Below are positions 17,857-27,525 of a stretch of DNA of 64,000 nucleotides, piece after piece. The stretch covers positions 124,001 to 188,000 of the forward strand of contig NZ_JAODNM010000124.1 of NCBI RefSeq assembly GCF_025464955.1, read 5' to 3'. The notes under the pieces are model-generated. The model did not search any database. It worked only from the letters and a program-made list of their open reading frames with translations, and was not told the DNA's origin. Source of the DNA: Amycolatopsis sp. GTDB lineage: Bacteria; Actinomycetota; Actinomycetes; Mycobacteriales; Pseudonocardiaceae. The translations under genes were made by a program, and so were the position numbers. The number at the start of each line of letters is the position of its first letter. Position 1 is the first letter of the stretch.

Positions 17857-18426
17857 ATGAGCCAACACGACGTCATCGAGGACGTTTCGACGGAAGAGGA
17901 AGTTCCGGCGGAGCCTGAAGAATCGGTCGCGCCGCGGCAGCGCTCGGTGCGGCTGTCGCTGCCGGTGGCCATCGCGCTCGCCGTGCTGCTGGTCGCCGGG
18001 ATCGCCGCCGGGATCGTGTTCGGCCTGATGGTGAAGGGAAAGAACGACGTCCAGGCCGCGAACGACGCCGCGCTGAGCACCGCGCGCAGTTACGCCGTGA
18101 CCGTGACGAGTTACGACTACCAGAACCTCGACAAGAACTTTGCCGACGTGCTCGACGGTGCCACGGGCACGTTCAAGGACCAGTACACCGGCGCGAGCGG
18201 CTCACTGCGTCAGCTCATCCAGGAAGCGAAGGCGACCGCGAAGGGCAACGTCGTCGACGCCGGGGTCAAGTCCGCGACCACCGACCGCGTCGACGTCGTG
18301 CTGTTCGTCGACCAGTCCGTCACCAACGCGGCGACCGCGCAACCCCGCATCGACCGCAACCGCGTGCTGATGACCCTCGAACACCACGACACCCGCTGGC
18401 TGGTCAGCAACCTCCAACTCCTCTGA
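17857..18426 (+). CDS. Mce-associated membrane protein
   Basis: The 189-residue protein has an acidic N-terminus, one membrane segment (about residues 29-58) and a small extracytoplasmic domain ending TRWLVSNLQLL, a typical NTF2-like ending of Mce-associated proteins. These stabilise the Mce complex. It follows mceF by 10 nt with a GGAGAG site and is the last gene of the operon. About 70 nt downstream no strong terminator hairpin was seen. Confidence 0.85.
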   Translation: MSQHDVIEDVSTEEEVPAEPEESVAPRQRSVRLSLPVAIALAVLLVAGIAAGIVFGLMVKGKNDVQAANDAALSTARSYAVTVTSYDYQNLDKNFADVLDGATGTFKDQYTGASGSLRQLIQEAKATAKGNVVDAGVKSATTDRVDVVLFVDQSVTNAATAQPRIDRNRVLMTLEHHDTRWLVSNLQLL

Positions 18427-18496
18427 CCCCCACCCCAACCCCAAGCCCCATGCGGGCACGCTGATAGTTGCGCGCGCGGCATACCGGGGCGTCCCT

Positions 18497-19324
18497 CTAG
18501 GGGGCGAAGCGGAGGGCGGCTCGGGCCAGGAGGGCGGCGGGGCGCTGGTAGCGGGCGCCAAGGAGGCGCGGGATGGCGTCGAAGACGTACGCGTCCGCGC
18601 CGATCAGGATGCGCGGCTTCTCCCGCTCGACGCCGCGAGCGATCACCTTCGCCGCCTGCTCCGGCGTCGTCCGCGCGATCTTGTCGAACGCCGCGGACGC
18701 CTTGTCCGGGTCCACCGGGCTGTTGTTCCGCGAGTCGCGGGCGATGTTGGTCTTGATCCCGCCGGGATGCACACAGCTGACCTTGACCGGCCGCTTCGCC
18801 ATGATCGTCTCCTGCCGGAGCGACTCGGTGAACCCCCGCACGGCGAACTTCGCGGCGTTGTACGCACTCTGCGTCGGCACCCCGACAAACCCGAACACGC
18901 TCGACACGTTCACCACATGCCCGTCACCCGACGCGATCAGGTGCGGCAGGAACGCCTTCGTCCCATTGACCACGCCCCAGAAGTCGATGTCCAGCACCCA
19001 GTCGAGATCCTCCCAAGCCATGTCTTCGACCGTCGCCGCCAACGCCACCCCGGCGTTGTTGACCACCAGGTTCACCGAGCCGAAGTCCTCGACGACCTCC
19101 GCCGCGTGGTCGAGGACGGCCTGCCGGTTCGCGACGTTCACTTCGTACCCGCGCGCCTCGGCGCCCGCCTTGTCGCACATCGCCACGGTTTCGGCGATCC
19201 GAACGGGGTCCACATCGGACAGTGCGAGCCGGGAGCCGCGGCCGGCGAGCTCCAGCGCGAGCGCCCGGCCGATCCCCGAACCGGCCCCGGTGATCACGGC
19301 GACCTTGTCGGCGAAATGCTTCAT
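18497..19324 (-). CDS. Short-chain dehydrogenase/reductase
   Basis: The 275-residue classical SDR has cofactor motif TGAGSGIG (12-19), NNAG, catalytic Ser in NVSSVFG and YNAAK. It would oxidise a hydroxyl or reduce a ketone with NAD(P)(H). Its ATG overlaps the monooxygenase stop, so it is the last of four coupled genes. It probably interconverts the alcohol and the ketone that the monooxygenase uses; the substrate is inferred only. Confidence 0.9.
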   Translation of the reverse strand: MKHFADKVAVITGAGSGIGRALALELAGRGSRLALSDVDPVRIAETVAMCDKAGAEARGYEVNVANRQAVLDHAAEVVEDFGSVNLVVNNAGVALAATVEDMAWEDLDWVLDIDFWGVVNGTKAFLPHLIASGDGHVVNVSSVFGFVGVPTQSAYNAAKFAVRGFTESLRQETIMAKRPVKVSCVHPGGIKTNIARDSRNNSPVDPDKASAAFDKIARTTPEQAAKVIARGVEREKPRILIGADAYVFDAIPRLLGARYQRPAALLARAALRFAP

Positions 19325-20820
19325 CGCGGAACTCCTGTAAGACGTCGGGCCGGCTCACGTGAACCGGTCAGGCTGAACTCGGCCGGATCGATTTTGCGGG
19401 TACGCAACCAATACTGCCAGGTGAACCCGGGCCAGATGGTCCGGTTCACCCCCTTGGCGTCGAGGTACCAGCTCGTGCAGCCACCGGTGCTCCACACCCC
19501 GCGCGCCAGTTTCCGCTGGATTTCGTCGTTGAACGCGGCCTGCACCCGCGGCCGCACCTCGAACGCCTCCGCGCGACCACGTTCGACCATGCGCATGGCG
19601 TCAAGCGCATACCGGATCTGCGACTCGATCATGAACACCACCGAGTTGTGCCCCAGCCCGGTGTTCGGCCCGAGCAGGAAGAACGCGTTCGGGAAACCGG
19701 ACACCGTGATCCCGAGATGCGTCTGGATGCCCTCGGTGCGCCACAACTCCGCCAGGTCACGTCCCTGCCTGCCCCGGATGTCGAGATAGTCGAACGAGTC
19801 CGTGACGTGGAAGCCCGTCCCGTAGATGATCGTGTCGACTTCCCGCTCCACCCCATCCGAGTCCACAATGGATCGTGCACGGACCTCGGCGACCCCGGAC
19901 GTGATCACCTGCGCGTTGTCCGCCGCGAGCGCGCGGTAGTACCGGTTCGACCCGAGCACACGTTTGCAGCCCAGCGTGTAGTCCGGGGTGACCTTCTCCC
20001 GCAGCTCCGGGTCGGCGATCTGCTTGCGGATGTGTCGCTTGGCGAAGAACTCCCCGGCCCGCAGGATCACCGGATGGCCGTTCATCCCGACCGCGAGCGA
20101 TTCGGCACCCCAGTAGATTACGTTGCGAAATCCCTTGCGCGCCAAAGGAACACTTCGAAACAGGCGCTTCGCCGACGGGGGGATCTCGGCGTTCTTCTTG
20201 GGCAGGATCCAGGGCGGCGTCCGCTGGTAGACGTGCAGCTCGGCCACCTGCCGGGAGATCTCCGGCACGAACTGCACCGCGCTCGCCCCGGTCCCCACCA
20301 CGGCGACCTTCCGTCCGGTGAGGTCGTGGTCGTGCTCCCACTGGGCGGAGTGGAACGTGCGCCCGGTGAACTTCTCGATCCCCGGCAGCTCGGGAATGTT
20401 CGGAATATGCAACGCCCCGACCCCGGCGACCAGGTACCGGCTGGTGAACTCGCCCGACGGGGTTCCCACCAACCAGCGGTTCTCCTTTTCCTGCCACCGC
20501 GCAGAAGTCACCTCGGTGCCGAACCGGATGTGCCGGCGCAGGTCGTACTTCTCGGTCAGCGCCTTGAGGTAGCCCCAGATTTCGGCTTGCCCGGAGAACG
20601 TCCTCGACCAGTCGGCGTTCGGCTCGAACGAAAAGGAGTACATGTGCGAGGGAACGTCACAGGCGCAACCGGGATAGCTGTTGTCCCGCCACGTCCCGCC
20701 GACGTCGTCGGCCTTTTCGAGAATGACGAAGTCTTCGCGACCGTCGCGTTTGAGCTGGATTGCCATGCCCAGACCGGAAAACCCGGTGCCGATGATGACC
20801 ACGCCCGTCTGCTCAGCCAT
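19321..20820 (-). CDS. Baeyer-Villiger-type flavin monooxygenase with intact fingerprint
   Basis: The 499-residue enzyme has FAD motif GTGFSG (11-16), GGTWRDNSYPG (41-51), the Baeyer-Villiger fingerprint F151-x-G153-xxx-H157-xxx-W161 and NADPH motif GTGASA (about 177-182). It is a paralogue of the enzyme at 6877-8364, which lacks the fingerprint His. It sits between an alpha/beta hydrolase (8-nt overlap) and the SDR, the usual set for ketone to ester to acid plus alcohol conversion. Confidence 0.92.
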   Translation of the reverse strand: MAEQTGVVIIGTGFSGLGMAIQLKRDGREDFVILEKADDVGGTWRDNSYPGCACDVPSHMYSFSFEPNADWSRTFSGQAEIWGYLKALTEKYDLRRHIRFGTEVTSARWQEKENRWLVGTPSGEFTSRYLVAGVGALHIPNIPELPGIEKFTGRTFHSAQWEHDHDLTGRKVAVVGTGASAVQFVPEISRQVAELHVYQRTPPWILPKKNAEIPPSAKRLFRSVPLARKGFRNVIYWGAESLAVGMNGHPVILRAGEFFAKRHIRKQIADPELREKVTPDYTLGCKRVLGSNRYYRALAADNAQVITSGVAEVRARSIVDSDGVEREVDTIIYGTGFHVTDSFDYLDIRGRQGRDLAELWRTEGIQTHLGITVSGFPNAFFLLGPNTGLGHNSVVFMIESQIRYALDAMRMVERGRAEAFEVRPRVQAAFNDEIQRKLARGVWSTGGCTSWYLDAKGVNRTIWPGFTWQYWLRTRKIDPAEFSLTGSREPARRLTGVPR

Positions 20821-21733
20821 GCGAAACCTCTCCCACCAAGCCTGCGATCAGCTCCGCGAGTTCGTCGGCGCGTTCCACCGGAACCATGTGCCCGACCCCC
20901 GGGAACACGACGAACCCCGCGTCCGGCAGCGCGCGTGCCATCGCCCGCGCGTGCCCGACCGGAGTCAGCCGGTCCGCGTCGCCCACGACGACAGCCGAAG
21001 GCAGCTCGCGGAAGACGTCCAACGCGGCGAGCCGGCTGTGCCGCAGGATCTGCCCGCGGAAGCCCGCCATGCTCGCCGGATGCGCCATGGCCAGCTGCGT
21101 GATGACCTTGTCGACGTCCTCGCGGCGAGCGGACGTGCCGAACAATGTCCTCCTGAGCCCCGCGCGCAGCAGGACCGGCGGCAGCGGTCGGCGCCGAGGG
21201 TCACGACGCGCGGTGCGTAACCCGGCCCAGTTTTCGGCTGCCAGGAACAGTTTTGCCGTCCTCGGACGGAAGCCGACCAGCCGCCCGGTGCTCGTCGCCA
21301 CCAGCGCGAGCCCGCCGACCCTGGCCCGGACGAGCTCCGGATGACGCTCGGCGAGCGCCATGATTGTCATGCCGCCCAACGAATGTCCGGCGAGCACGAC
21401 GTTCCCGGTCGGCACCCGCTCGGTGATGAGCTCGGCGAGGTCGTCGGCGAGCCTGTCGATCGTCGCCGTGCCGGCCGGCGCGGCAGCCGAACGGCCGTGG
21501 CCGCGATGGTCGTACCGCTGCACGCGGACGCCTGGGCCGAGCGCGTCGACAACGCCGTCCCACACGGTGTGGTCGAGGGTCCAGCAATGCGCGAGTACCA
21601 CCGTCACCGGCGCCTGCGCCGGCCCCGACTCCACCACACGCAACCCGACGCCGTCACCCGTCACGAACCGCCGCGGCGACGCGCGGATCGCGGCGCGCTC
21701 CCGCGCCGTCGTCACAGTCGTCACAGTCGTCAC
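20813..21733 (-). CDS. Alpha/beta hydrolase
   Basis: The product of about 306 residues has the nucleophile elbow GHSLGG, an Asp in GDADRLTP and a His in GVGHMVPVE, the expected catalytic triad order. The start is at one of three tandem GTG codons in a repeated GTGACGACT unit; the first (21733) overlaps the upstream stop as GTGA. It likely hydrolyses an ester made by the downstream monooxygenase. Confidence 0.87.
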   Translation of the reverse strand: MTTVTTVTTARERAAIRASPRRFVTGDGVGLRVVESGPAQAPVTVVLAHCWTLDHTVWDGVVDALGPGVRVQRYDHRGHGRSAAAPAGTATIDRLADDLAELITERVPTGNVVLAGHSLGGMTIMALAERHPELVRARVGGLALVATSTGRLVGFRPRTAKLFLAAENWAGLRTARRDPRRRPLPPVLLRAGLRRTLFGTSARREDVDKVITQLAMAHPASMAGFRGQILRHSRLAALDVFRELPSAVVVGDADRLTPVGHARAMARALPDAGFVVFPGVGHMVPVERADELAELIAGLVGEVSHG

Positions 21734-22638
21734 CGAGCGTCCTTCGGCAGTAGCTTCGAACGATGCCAGAGCGCGCGGATCACCCGTCCTTTGAGCATCC
21801 CGGACTCCTCGAAGAACGCGATCAGCTTCTCGGCCATGAACGCCAACGTCTTCCGGTAGTGCTCGTTGTCCAGCGCCAGCTTCCGCCCGTCGCGCGGCCG
21901 AATCCCGACGGCTTTGTACACCCCGGGGTGGATCAGCATGACCGCGACCAGGTTCGCCGCGATGGCCAGCACGAACCGGTTGATCGTCAGTTCGAGCCGG
22001 TTCAGCCGCTCGGCGCTGGCCACCAGTTCGCTGCGCGCGAACGTGATGTGCCGTGCCTCTTCGAGCACGTGGATGCGGGTGAGCATGCGCATATGCGGCT
22101 GGACGTCTTCGTCGATCATCACCTCGCGCTGGCCGCGGTCCAGGATCTCCTCGATCAGCAGCGCGAGCCCGTAGCTCGCCGGACCGATCGGCAGCAGCGA
22201 GATGAACTTCATCGCGCGCGCCGCCAGGCGGGGCTGCCGGTACGCCCTGATCCCGGTCTTCTCGATGAACCGGGCGAACATCGTCGAGTGGCGGCATTCG
22301 TCGCCGATCTCGGTCAGCGTGTACCGCGTCCGCGGGGTGGCCGGATCGCCTTCGGTGACCAACCTCAGCAGGATGTGCATGAGCGCGGCTTCGGCGTAGA
22401 TGCCGTAGCTGACCATGCTGACGGCCTCGTGTTTGCCCAGCTCAAGCCGCTGTTCCGGGGTCAGGCGCGCCCACGTCTCGGTGCCGAAGAGCGTGACGCG
22501 GTGGTCCGGCAGGAACCGGAGACCGTCGACCCAGGGCGCGTCCCAGTCGATGTCGACCTCGGGGTCGTAGAACTTCTCCGCCGACGACGTGAGCAGTCTT
22601 CGCGCTGTCTTTTCCCGATCGGAAACGGTCCCGGCCAT
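21730..22638 (-). CDS. AurF-like diiron oxygenase
   Basis: The helical protein of about 302 residues carries two ExxH iron-ligand motifs, DECRHSTMF and EEARHITFA, plus further Glu in a four-helix pattern, as in the AurF/p-aminobenzoate N-oxygenase family. The ATG at 22638 follows GGAAGGTGG; a TTG 36 nt upstream is less likely. It heads the four-gene operon, so it may perform the first oxygenation. Its promoter overlaps the GTAC array shared with the divergent TetR gene. Confidence 0.85.
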   Translation of the reverse strand: MAGTVSDREKTARRLLTSSAEKFYDPEVDIDWDAPWVDGLRFLPDHRVTLFGTETWARLTPEQRLELGKHEAVSMVSYGIYAEAALMHILLRLVTEGDPATPRTRYTLTEIGDECRHSTMFARFIEKTGIRAYRQPRLAARAMKFISLLPIGPASYGLALLIEEILDRGQREVMIDEDVQPHMRMLTRIHVLEEARHITFARSELVASAERLNRLELTINRFVLAIAANLVAVMLIHPGVYKAVGIRPRDGRKLALDNEHYRKTLAFMAEKLIAFFEESGMLKGRVIRALWHRSKLLPKDAR

Positions 22639-22681
22639 CGTCGGCACGCCACCTTCCAGCTGTCTGCTACCCAAAGTAACC

Positions 22682-22711
22682 GGTACTAGCGGTACGAGGT
22701 ACTTCCGGTAC
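22682..22711. promoter_or_regulatory. Symmetric array of four GGTAC boxes (candidate TetR operator)
   Basis: GGTAC occurs at 22682, 22691, 22698 and 22707, with start spacings of 9, 7 and 9. The inner GTAC tetramers are themselves palindromic and are arranged symmetrically about 22697. The array fills the short gap between the AurF-like gene and the divergent TetR gene, as expected for an operator bound by two dimers. Confidence 0.6.
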
Positions 22712-22721
22712 TATCCCTCGC

Positions 22722-23387
22722 ATGCCCGGGAGTGTCAACCGTCACAAGAGCGACGCACGCACCGAGCGCTGGCGCGAGCACAAGCTCGCGCTGCGCAAGG
22801 AATTCGTCGACGCGACCTTCCGCGCGCTCGCGAAACACGGCCCGGACGCGAGCATGGCCGACATCGCCGCCGAGGCCGGCGTGGCGAAACCCAAGATCTA
22901 CCGGCACTTCGAGGACAAGGCCGACCTGTTCGGCGCGGTGTCCGACCGGCTGGCCGAGATCCTGTGGCAGCGCCTGCTGCCGAGCCTCAACCTGCGCGAC
23001 GACCCGCCGAAAGTCACCATCCAGCGCGGGCTCGAAGCGTATGTCAGCACGGTCGACGAGTACCCGAACGTGTTTCGCTTCCTGATGCGCAGCGCAGCCG
23101 TCGAACGGTCCTGGGAGTCCGACCCGCTGCTGGAAAGCGGCAAGGAGATCGCCGCGGTGATCGCGTCCGTGCTCAAGGAGTACCTGCGATCGCTCGACCT
23201 GGGCGTCGAGGTCGCCGAGCCGAGCGCGTACGCCGTCGTCGGCGCTGTCGCCGCGAGCACGGAATGGTGGATGCGGACCCGCACGATGAGCCGCGACACG
23301 TTCGTCGCCCACCTCACGACCATGACGTGGGGCGCGCTCGAGGCGACCCTCCGTGCCCAGGCGGAAGCGGCCGACAAGGTCATGTGA
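22722..23387 (+). CDS. TetR-family regulator divergent from diiron oxygenase operon
   Basis: The 221-residue protein has a TetR HTH at about residues 38-68 (GVAKPKIYRHFEDKADLF) after a basic leader. It starts 11 nt after the GGTAC array, so it probably represses both itself and the leftward operon. The ATG is adopted despite a weak ribosome site. Confidence 0.9.
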   Translation: MPGSVNRHKSDARTERWREHKLALRKEFVDATFRALAKHGPDASMADIAAEAGVAKPKIYRHFEDKADLFGAVSDRLAEILWQRLLPSLNLRDDPPKVTIQRGLEAYVSTVDEYPNVFRFLMRSAAVERSWESDPLLESGKEIAAVIASVLKEYLRSLDLGVEVAEPSAYAVVGAVAASTEWWMRTRTMSRDTFVAHLTTMTWGALEATLRAQAEAADKVM

Positions 23388-23516
23388 CCGCGGTCTCCCC
23401 CGTTCGGTGGCCGCCCGCTGTGAGGTTTCTGTGCATCCTGCCCGTGGCGATGCCGTGGGGACGATCTTGTGATGCTCTGGGTAGGGAACGGAAGCGCCTA
23501 CCTCGGAGGGGACGAC

Positions 23517-24362
23517 ATGAAACGCGCATCGCTCGCCCTCCTGCTCGCCGCCGCGCTGGTGGTGACCTTCACCGTCGACGCGTCGAGTGCCATCTCCGCC
23601 ACCGCCGCGCCCAGCCCGGCCACGGTCACCCCGTCCCCGTCCCCTGTGGCGCCCGTGACGCCTAACCCGAAGACGCCGGTCAGCGTGCCGGTGGTCCCCG
23701 AAAGCGACTCCGTGTCCACCCCGGACCCGTCGAGCAGCTCCGCCATCGGCGCGCTGTTCTCCGGCGACGGCCACTACTGCTCGGCGAGCGTCGTCCACAG
23801 CGCCGCCGGCGATCTCGTGCTCACCGCCGCGCACTGCGTCCACGACGGTGCCGGCGGCGGCTACCGCACGGACATCGTCTTCGAGCCCGGCTACCACGAC
23901 GGCGTCGCGCCCTTCGGCCAATGGACCGTCACTCAGGCGCTCGTCGCCCCTGGCTGGGCCGCGACGTCGGACCCGGACCTCGACTTCGCGTTCCTGACCG
24001 TCCACCAGGACGGCAACCCCGCCACGCTCGAAAGCCTCACCGGCGCCGACACGCTCGGCCTGTCCAGCGGCTTCGTCAACTTCGTGACGCTGACCGGCTA
24101 CCCGAACACCTCCAACGAGCCGGTCGTCTGCCAGAACAGCACCACCCAGCAGGACACCTACCAGACGCGGATCGCCTGCCCCGGCTTCCCCGACGGCACC
24201 AGCGGCGGCCCGTGGGTGATCAACCCGGACCCGACGACCAAACTCGGCACCGTCATCGGCGTCATCGGCGGCTACCAGCTCGGTGGCAACGACCCCGACG
24301 TCTCGTACAGCAGCTACTTCGACGACGACATCTCCGCCCTCTACGCGACTGCTACTTCTTAG
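23517..24362 (+). CDS. Secreted trypsin-like serine protease
   Basis: The 281-residue protein has a signal peptide (about residues 1-26) and a Pro/Ser/Thr-rich linker (about 27-75). The chymotrypsin-fold domain shows His in LTAAHC, Asp in DLDFAFL and Ser in GTSGGPW. The ATG at 23517 follows GGAGGGG; earlier in-frame starts lack a site. It is exported and may process cell-wall or external proteins. It stands alone and converges on iniC with only one base between the stops. Confidence 0.88.
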   Translation: MKRASLALLLAAALVVTFTVDASSAISATAAPSPATVTPSPSPVAPVTPNPKTPVSVPVVPESDSVSTPDPSSSSAIGALFSGDGHYCSASVVHSAAGDLVLTAAHCVHDGAGGGYRTDIVFEPGYHDGVAPFGQWTVTQALVAPGWAATSDPDLDFAFLTVHQDGNPATLESLTGADTLGLSSGFVNFVTLTGYPNTSNEPVVCQNSTTQQDTYQTRIACPGFPDGTSGGPWVINPDPTTKLGTVIGVIGGYQLGGNDPDVSYSSYFDDDISALYATATS

Positions 24363-24363
24363 C

Positions 24364-25629
24364 TCAGTCGAAGCGCGCCAGGATGCCCTCGCAGCTGCGG
24401 ACGACGACGCGGGCGGCGGCGCGTTCGGCGGGTGCGGTCTCCGGGGCTTCGGCGCGGTGACGCCAGCGGCCGAGGGCCGCGATGGCCGTGGAAAACGCCG
24501 CGCCTTCGTCGGGTTCGCCGTCGAGGCCGAGCCGGTCGGGCACGTCGGTGCCGTGGGCGCCCAGCAGGCACATCGCCTCGGTCGTGAGCTCCTCCGGCCA
24601 GTCGACGCGCCCGCCGTGCAGGGCCGCAATCAGGCGCAGCTCCCGGAAATCGTGGGCGCCCGCGGTTATCTGCTCCAGCCTGGCGGTAAGCAGTTCGCGT
24701 TGCCGGTGAGGTTCGGCGTCGAGCATCGTTTCCAGTGCCAGCAACGCCGTTCGCGCCTTGACGACGTCACCGCGCGCGACGAAGTACGTGTCGACAGCAT
24801 CGCGAAGTTCGGTGAAACCGCTGCGCTGCACCAACTGTGCCGACAGTTTCATCGCCGAATCACAGCCGGTGCGGATGAGCGTGGTCGTCAGCCGGACCCC
24901 GAACAGGCCGAACTTCGCGAGCAGCACCCGGCGGCTGGACTGGTCGAGCCGCACCGGAAACCTCTCGGACACGAACTCGTCGACCGAAAGCAGGAAGCGA
25001 TCCAGCTCGGCCCTCGGTACCGACGCCAGCAACGCGAGCGCGGCGAACTCGTTCTCCTGCAAGGTGATTCCGCCGAGCGCCAGCTGACCGGCCACCGCGA
25101 CGACGGTCTGGAACGGCGCGCAGGCGTCGTCCGTCCGGCTGCGTCGCGCGAGCTGCTTGGCCGCGATCAGCGCGTCGATCCGGCCGGCCCCGACCTCGTC
25201 GGCCCGCGACAGCGCGAGGATCGACGTCACGGCGGTCTGCCTGGCGAGCGCGGACCCTGACGCGGCCGGCAGTCGGGAAAGCTGGTCGGCCTCGGGATGC
25301 CGCGCGAGGAACACCACGGCGTCCGCCTCGGCAGCGAGCTGCCGCACCACGGGATCTTCCTCGCGTTCCCCCAGCGCCGCCAGCGCCGGCATGTCCAGGA
25401 AGACGACGTCACGGCCGGGCGAATGCCGGGACACCCGGGCGTCCAGCGCACTGACCAAAGTGGACTTCCCAGTCCCCGACCGGCCGGCGACGGCGACGCG
25501 CACCGGCTCGTCCAGCCGCGTCAGGTGCGCGCGAACCAGCGCGAGCGCCCGGGGTCGGTCGCGGTAGACGGCGGCCGCCTCGGCCAGCAGCGACCGGACC
25601 CGCTCAGCCAGTGAAGTCCCGGCGATCAC
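24364..25629 (-). CDS. iniC: IniC-like dynamin-family GTPase
   Basis: The 421-residue GTPase has P-loop AGRSGTGKST (about residues 42-51), a DxP switch (LDMPAL) and a G4 variant SRAD. It begins at a GTG overlapping the stop of the larger GTPase (GTGA). In mycobacteria iniB-iniA-iniC encode cell-wall-stress proteins, IniA and IniC being bacterial dynamin-like proteins that remodel the membrane. Order, sizes and coupling match. Confidence 0.85.
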   Translation of the reverse strand: MIAGTSLAERVRSLLAEAAAVYRDRPRALALVRAHLTRLDEPVRVAVAGRSGTGKSTLVSALDARVSRHSPGRDVVFLDMPALAALGEREEDPVVRQLAAEADAVVFLARHPEADQLSRLPAASGSALARQTAVTSILALSRADEVGAGRIDALIAAKQLARRSRTDDACAPFQTVVAVAGQLALGGITLQENEFAALALLASVPRAELDRFLLSVDEFVSERFPVRLDQSSRRVLLAKFGLFGVRLTTTLIRTGCDSAMKLSAQLVQRSGFTELRDAVDTYFVARGDVVKARTALLALETMLDAEPHRQRELLTARLEQITAGAHDFRELRLIAALHGGRVDWPEELTTEAMCLLGAHGTDVPDRLGLDGEPDEGAAFSTAIAALGRWRHRAEAPETAPAERAAARVVVRSCEGILARFD

Positions 25630-27431
25630 GCGGAAAGCTCGCGGGCCCGGCCGGCCTGCTCGATCGCCCGGACGCCGAGCGCACCGGCGCGGCCGTGCAG
25701 CTCCGCGAGTCGCTCGATCTCCCGCTTGAGCGCCAGGGTGCGCCGGTCCCGCTGGGCGGCGCCGGTCTGCATCGCCTCCCGCGCCCGCGAGATGTCGTCG
25801 ACCAGCTGGTCGGTGCGCGCGGCGAAATGGTCGCGCAGCTGACGCTGAACCGAACGTACGATATCGCGACATTCCTTGCTGAAGCGGAGAAAAACGTCGT
25901 CAACATACCGTTGCGCCGCGGATTTTGCAATCGCCTGCCGGCGCTTGAGCCGGGCGTCACCCTCGTCGCGAATCGTCTTCGTGGCGAACGCGGCGCCCGC
26001 ACCGACCGAAATGGGGTTGATCAGCTGGAGTCCGGCCAGGCTGGTGACCAGCCCGAACATCAGCAGCCCACCGTAGGACCCGCGCAGCCCGGTGAACATC
26101 TTCTGGCTGACCTTGAAGCGCTCGATCCGGGGCTCTTCGACGCTGTCGAGACCGTCGCCCGGATGCGCGTCGGCCAGGCCCAGATCCGGCTCGGGCACGT
26201 CCACGAAGGTGCCGGCGACGAGATGGGCGATCCACTCCGCCCGGTCGGTCAGCCAGCGGTAGTTGGTCTCGACGGCGTCGGACAGGCTGTCCTCGAGCCA
26301 CTCGCGGAACTCGGGCCAGGTCTTCACGGGATCGGCTTCGTCGAAGGTCCGGTCGGTGATCTGCACGATCTTCCTGGTGCGTTCGCGCAGGTCGTACTCG
26401 AGGTCCGAGACCAGGTTCGCGATCTCGTCGGCGAGCAGGTTCTGCCAGCGCGCGCTGTGCCGCCGCAGGTCGTCGGCGGCGCGCTGCGCCTGGTGCGCCA
26501 CGCTCACCTGGTCGACCCCGTCGACGGCGACGGTCGCGCGCAGCTGCAGTTTCAGCGTCCCGACCAGCTCCTCGGCGACCGAGCGCACGCAGACCGCGGC
26601 GAACCGGGCGCTGGACTCCTCGGTCGAGCGGGAGCTCTGGATACCGACCCAGTCGAGGAGCGCCGGGAACCCGGAGTTGGTGTTGAGTTCGCGGTCCTGG
26701 CGGCGCGCCGCTTCGAGCCGCAGCGTCGAGGACACCGGCAGCACCGGAACGTCCACCCCGGCGGTGGCGAGCAGCACGCGGTCGCGTTCGGCGACGGACC
26801 GCCATTCGGGGCAGGAGTCGGTCTTGGTCAGTACGACCGCCAGGCTCGGGCACCAGGTCGCGACGTGCCTGGCCAACCCGAGTTCGGCCGGGGAGAGTTC
26901 GCCGGTGGCGTCGGTGACGAGCACCGCGGCGTGCGCTCCGGCGAGGACTTCGAGTGCGGTGGCGGTCGCGGTGGACCCGGGGTTGCCCACCGCCGGGGTG
27001 TCGATCACGACGAGCCCGGAAGCCAGCAGTTCACGCGGGACGAAGACCTCCGCGCGCAGGAGGCCGCCTGGCGCGGACGGCCTCCTGGCTACTTCGGCAG
27101 CGACCTGTTCGACCGGCACCGTCGCCCGTTCTTCGGCTCCTGCTGCCGACGGGCTTCGACGGATGAGCACGGCCGAGGCGCTGCTCGCGTAGCGGATTTC
27201 GGTCGGGACGGCGGTCGAGGAGGCATCTCCCACCGTGCAGACCGGCGCGTTGATCATGGCGTTCACCAGGTAGCTCTTGCCCTGCTTCGCCAGTCCGAGA
27301 AACACCAGGCGCGTGCCGTCCGACGTGGGATCGCGGCGTACGCGGAGCCGCTGGGCGAGGTCGGGACGGCCGTGCAGCAGGCACGCGTCCAGCGCTTCGT
27401 CCAGCATTTCGAGCCAAGGTTTCGCGGTCAC
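25626..27431 (-). CDS. iniA: IniA-like dynamin-family GTPase
   Basis: The protein of about 601 residues has P-loop GLAKQGKS, switch motif IDTPAVGN and G4 motif TKTD. A long helical stalk follows, with a hydrophobic membrane-binding segment near the middle of the C-terminal half (SLAGLQLINPISVGAGAAF). Known IniA bends and fissions membranes in a GTP-dependent way. The GTG at 27431 (VTAKPW) is preferred over a TTG 60 nt upstream; its ribosome site is weak. It lies 94 nt after iniB. Confidence 0.86.
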   Translation of the reverse strand: MTAKPWLEMLDEALDACLLHGRPDLAQRLRVRRDPTSDGTRLVFLGLAKQGKSYLVNAMINAPVCTVGDASSTAVPTEIRYASSASAVLIRRSPSAAGAEERATVPVEQVAAEVARRPSAPGGLLRAEVFVPRELLASGLVVIDTPAVGNPGSTATATALEVLAGAHAAVLVTDATGELSPAELGLARHVATWCPSLAVVLTKTDSCPEWRSVAERDRVLLATAGVDVPVLPVSSTLRLEAARRQDRELNTNSGFPALLDWVGIQSSRSTEESSARFAAVCVRSVAEELVGTLKLQLRATVAVDGVDQVSVAHQAQRAADDLRRHSARWQNLLADEIANLVSDLEYDLRERTRKIVQITDRTFDEADPVKTWPEFREWLEDSLSDAVETNYRWLTDRAEWIAHLVAGTFVDVPEPDLGLADAHPGDGLDSVEEPRIERFKVSQKMFTGLRGSYGGLLMFGLVTSLAGLQLINPISVGAGAAFATKTIRDEGDARLKRRQAIAKSAAQRYVDDVFLRFSKECRDIVRSVQRQLRDHFAARTDQLVDDISRAREAMQTGAAQRDRRTLALKREIERLAELHGRAGALGVRAIEQAGRARELSA

Positions 27432-27525
27432 GACTGAGCAGTGTCCCCGGTTCGCGCTTCCATGACGACCCAGTGTGGCCGATAGCTCCAAGCCACCGGC
27501 CGCACCGGGCGTCTACTTCGTGGTG

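Noticed and set aside
22686-24629. Long minus-strand frame antisense to the TetR and protease genes
   Set aside because: It is a high-GC shadow frame; the plus-strand TetR and protease have clear domain motifs.
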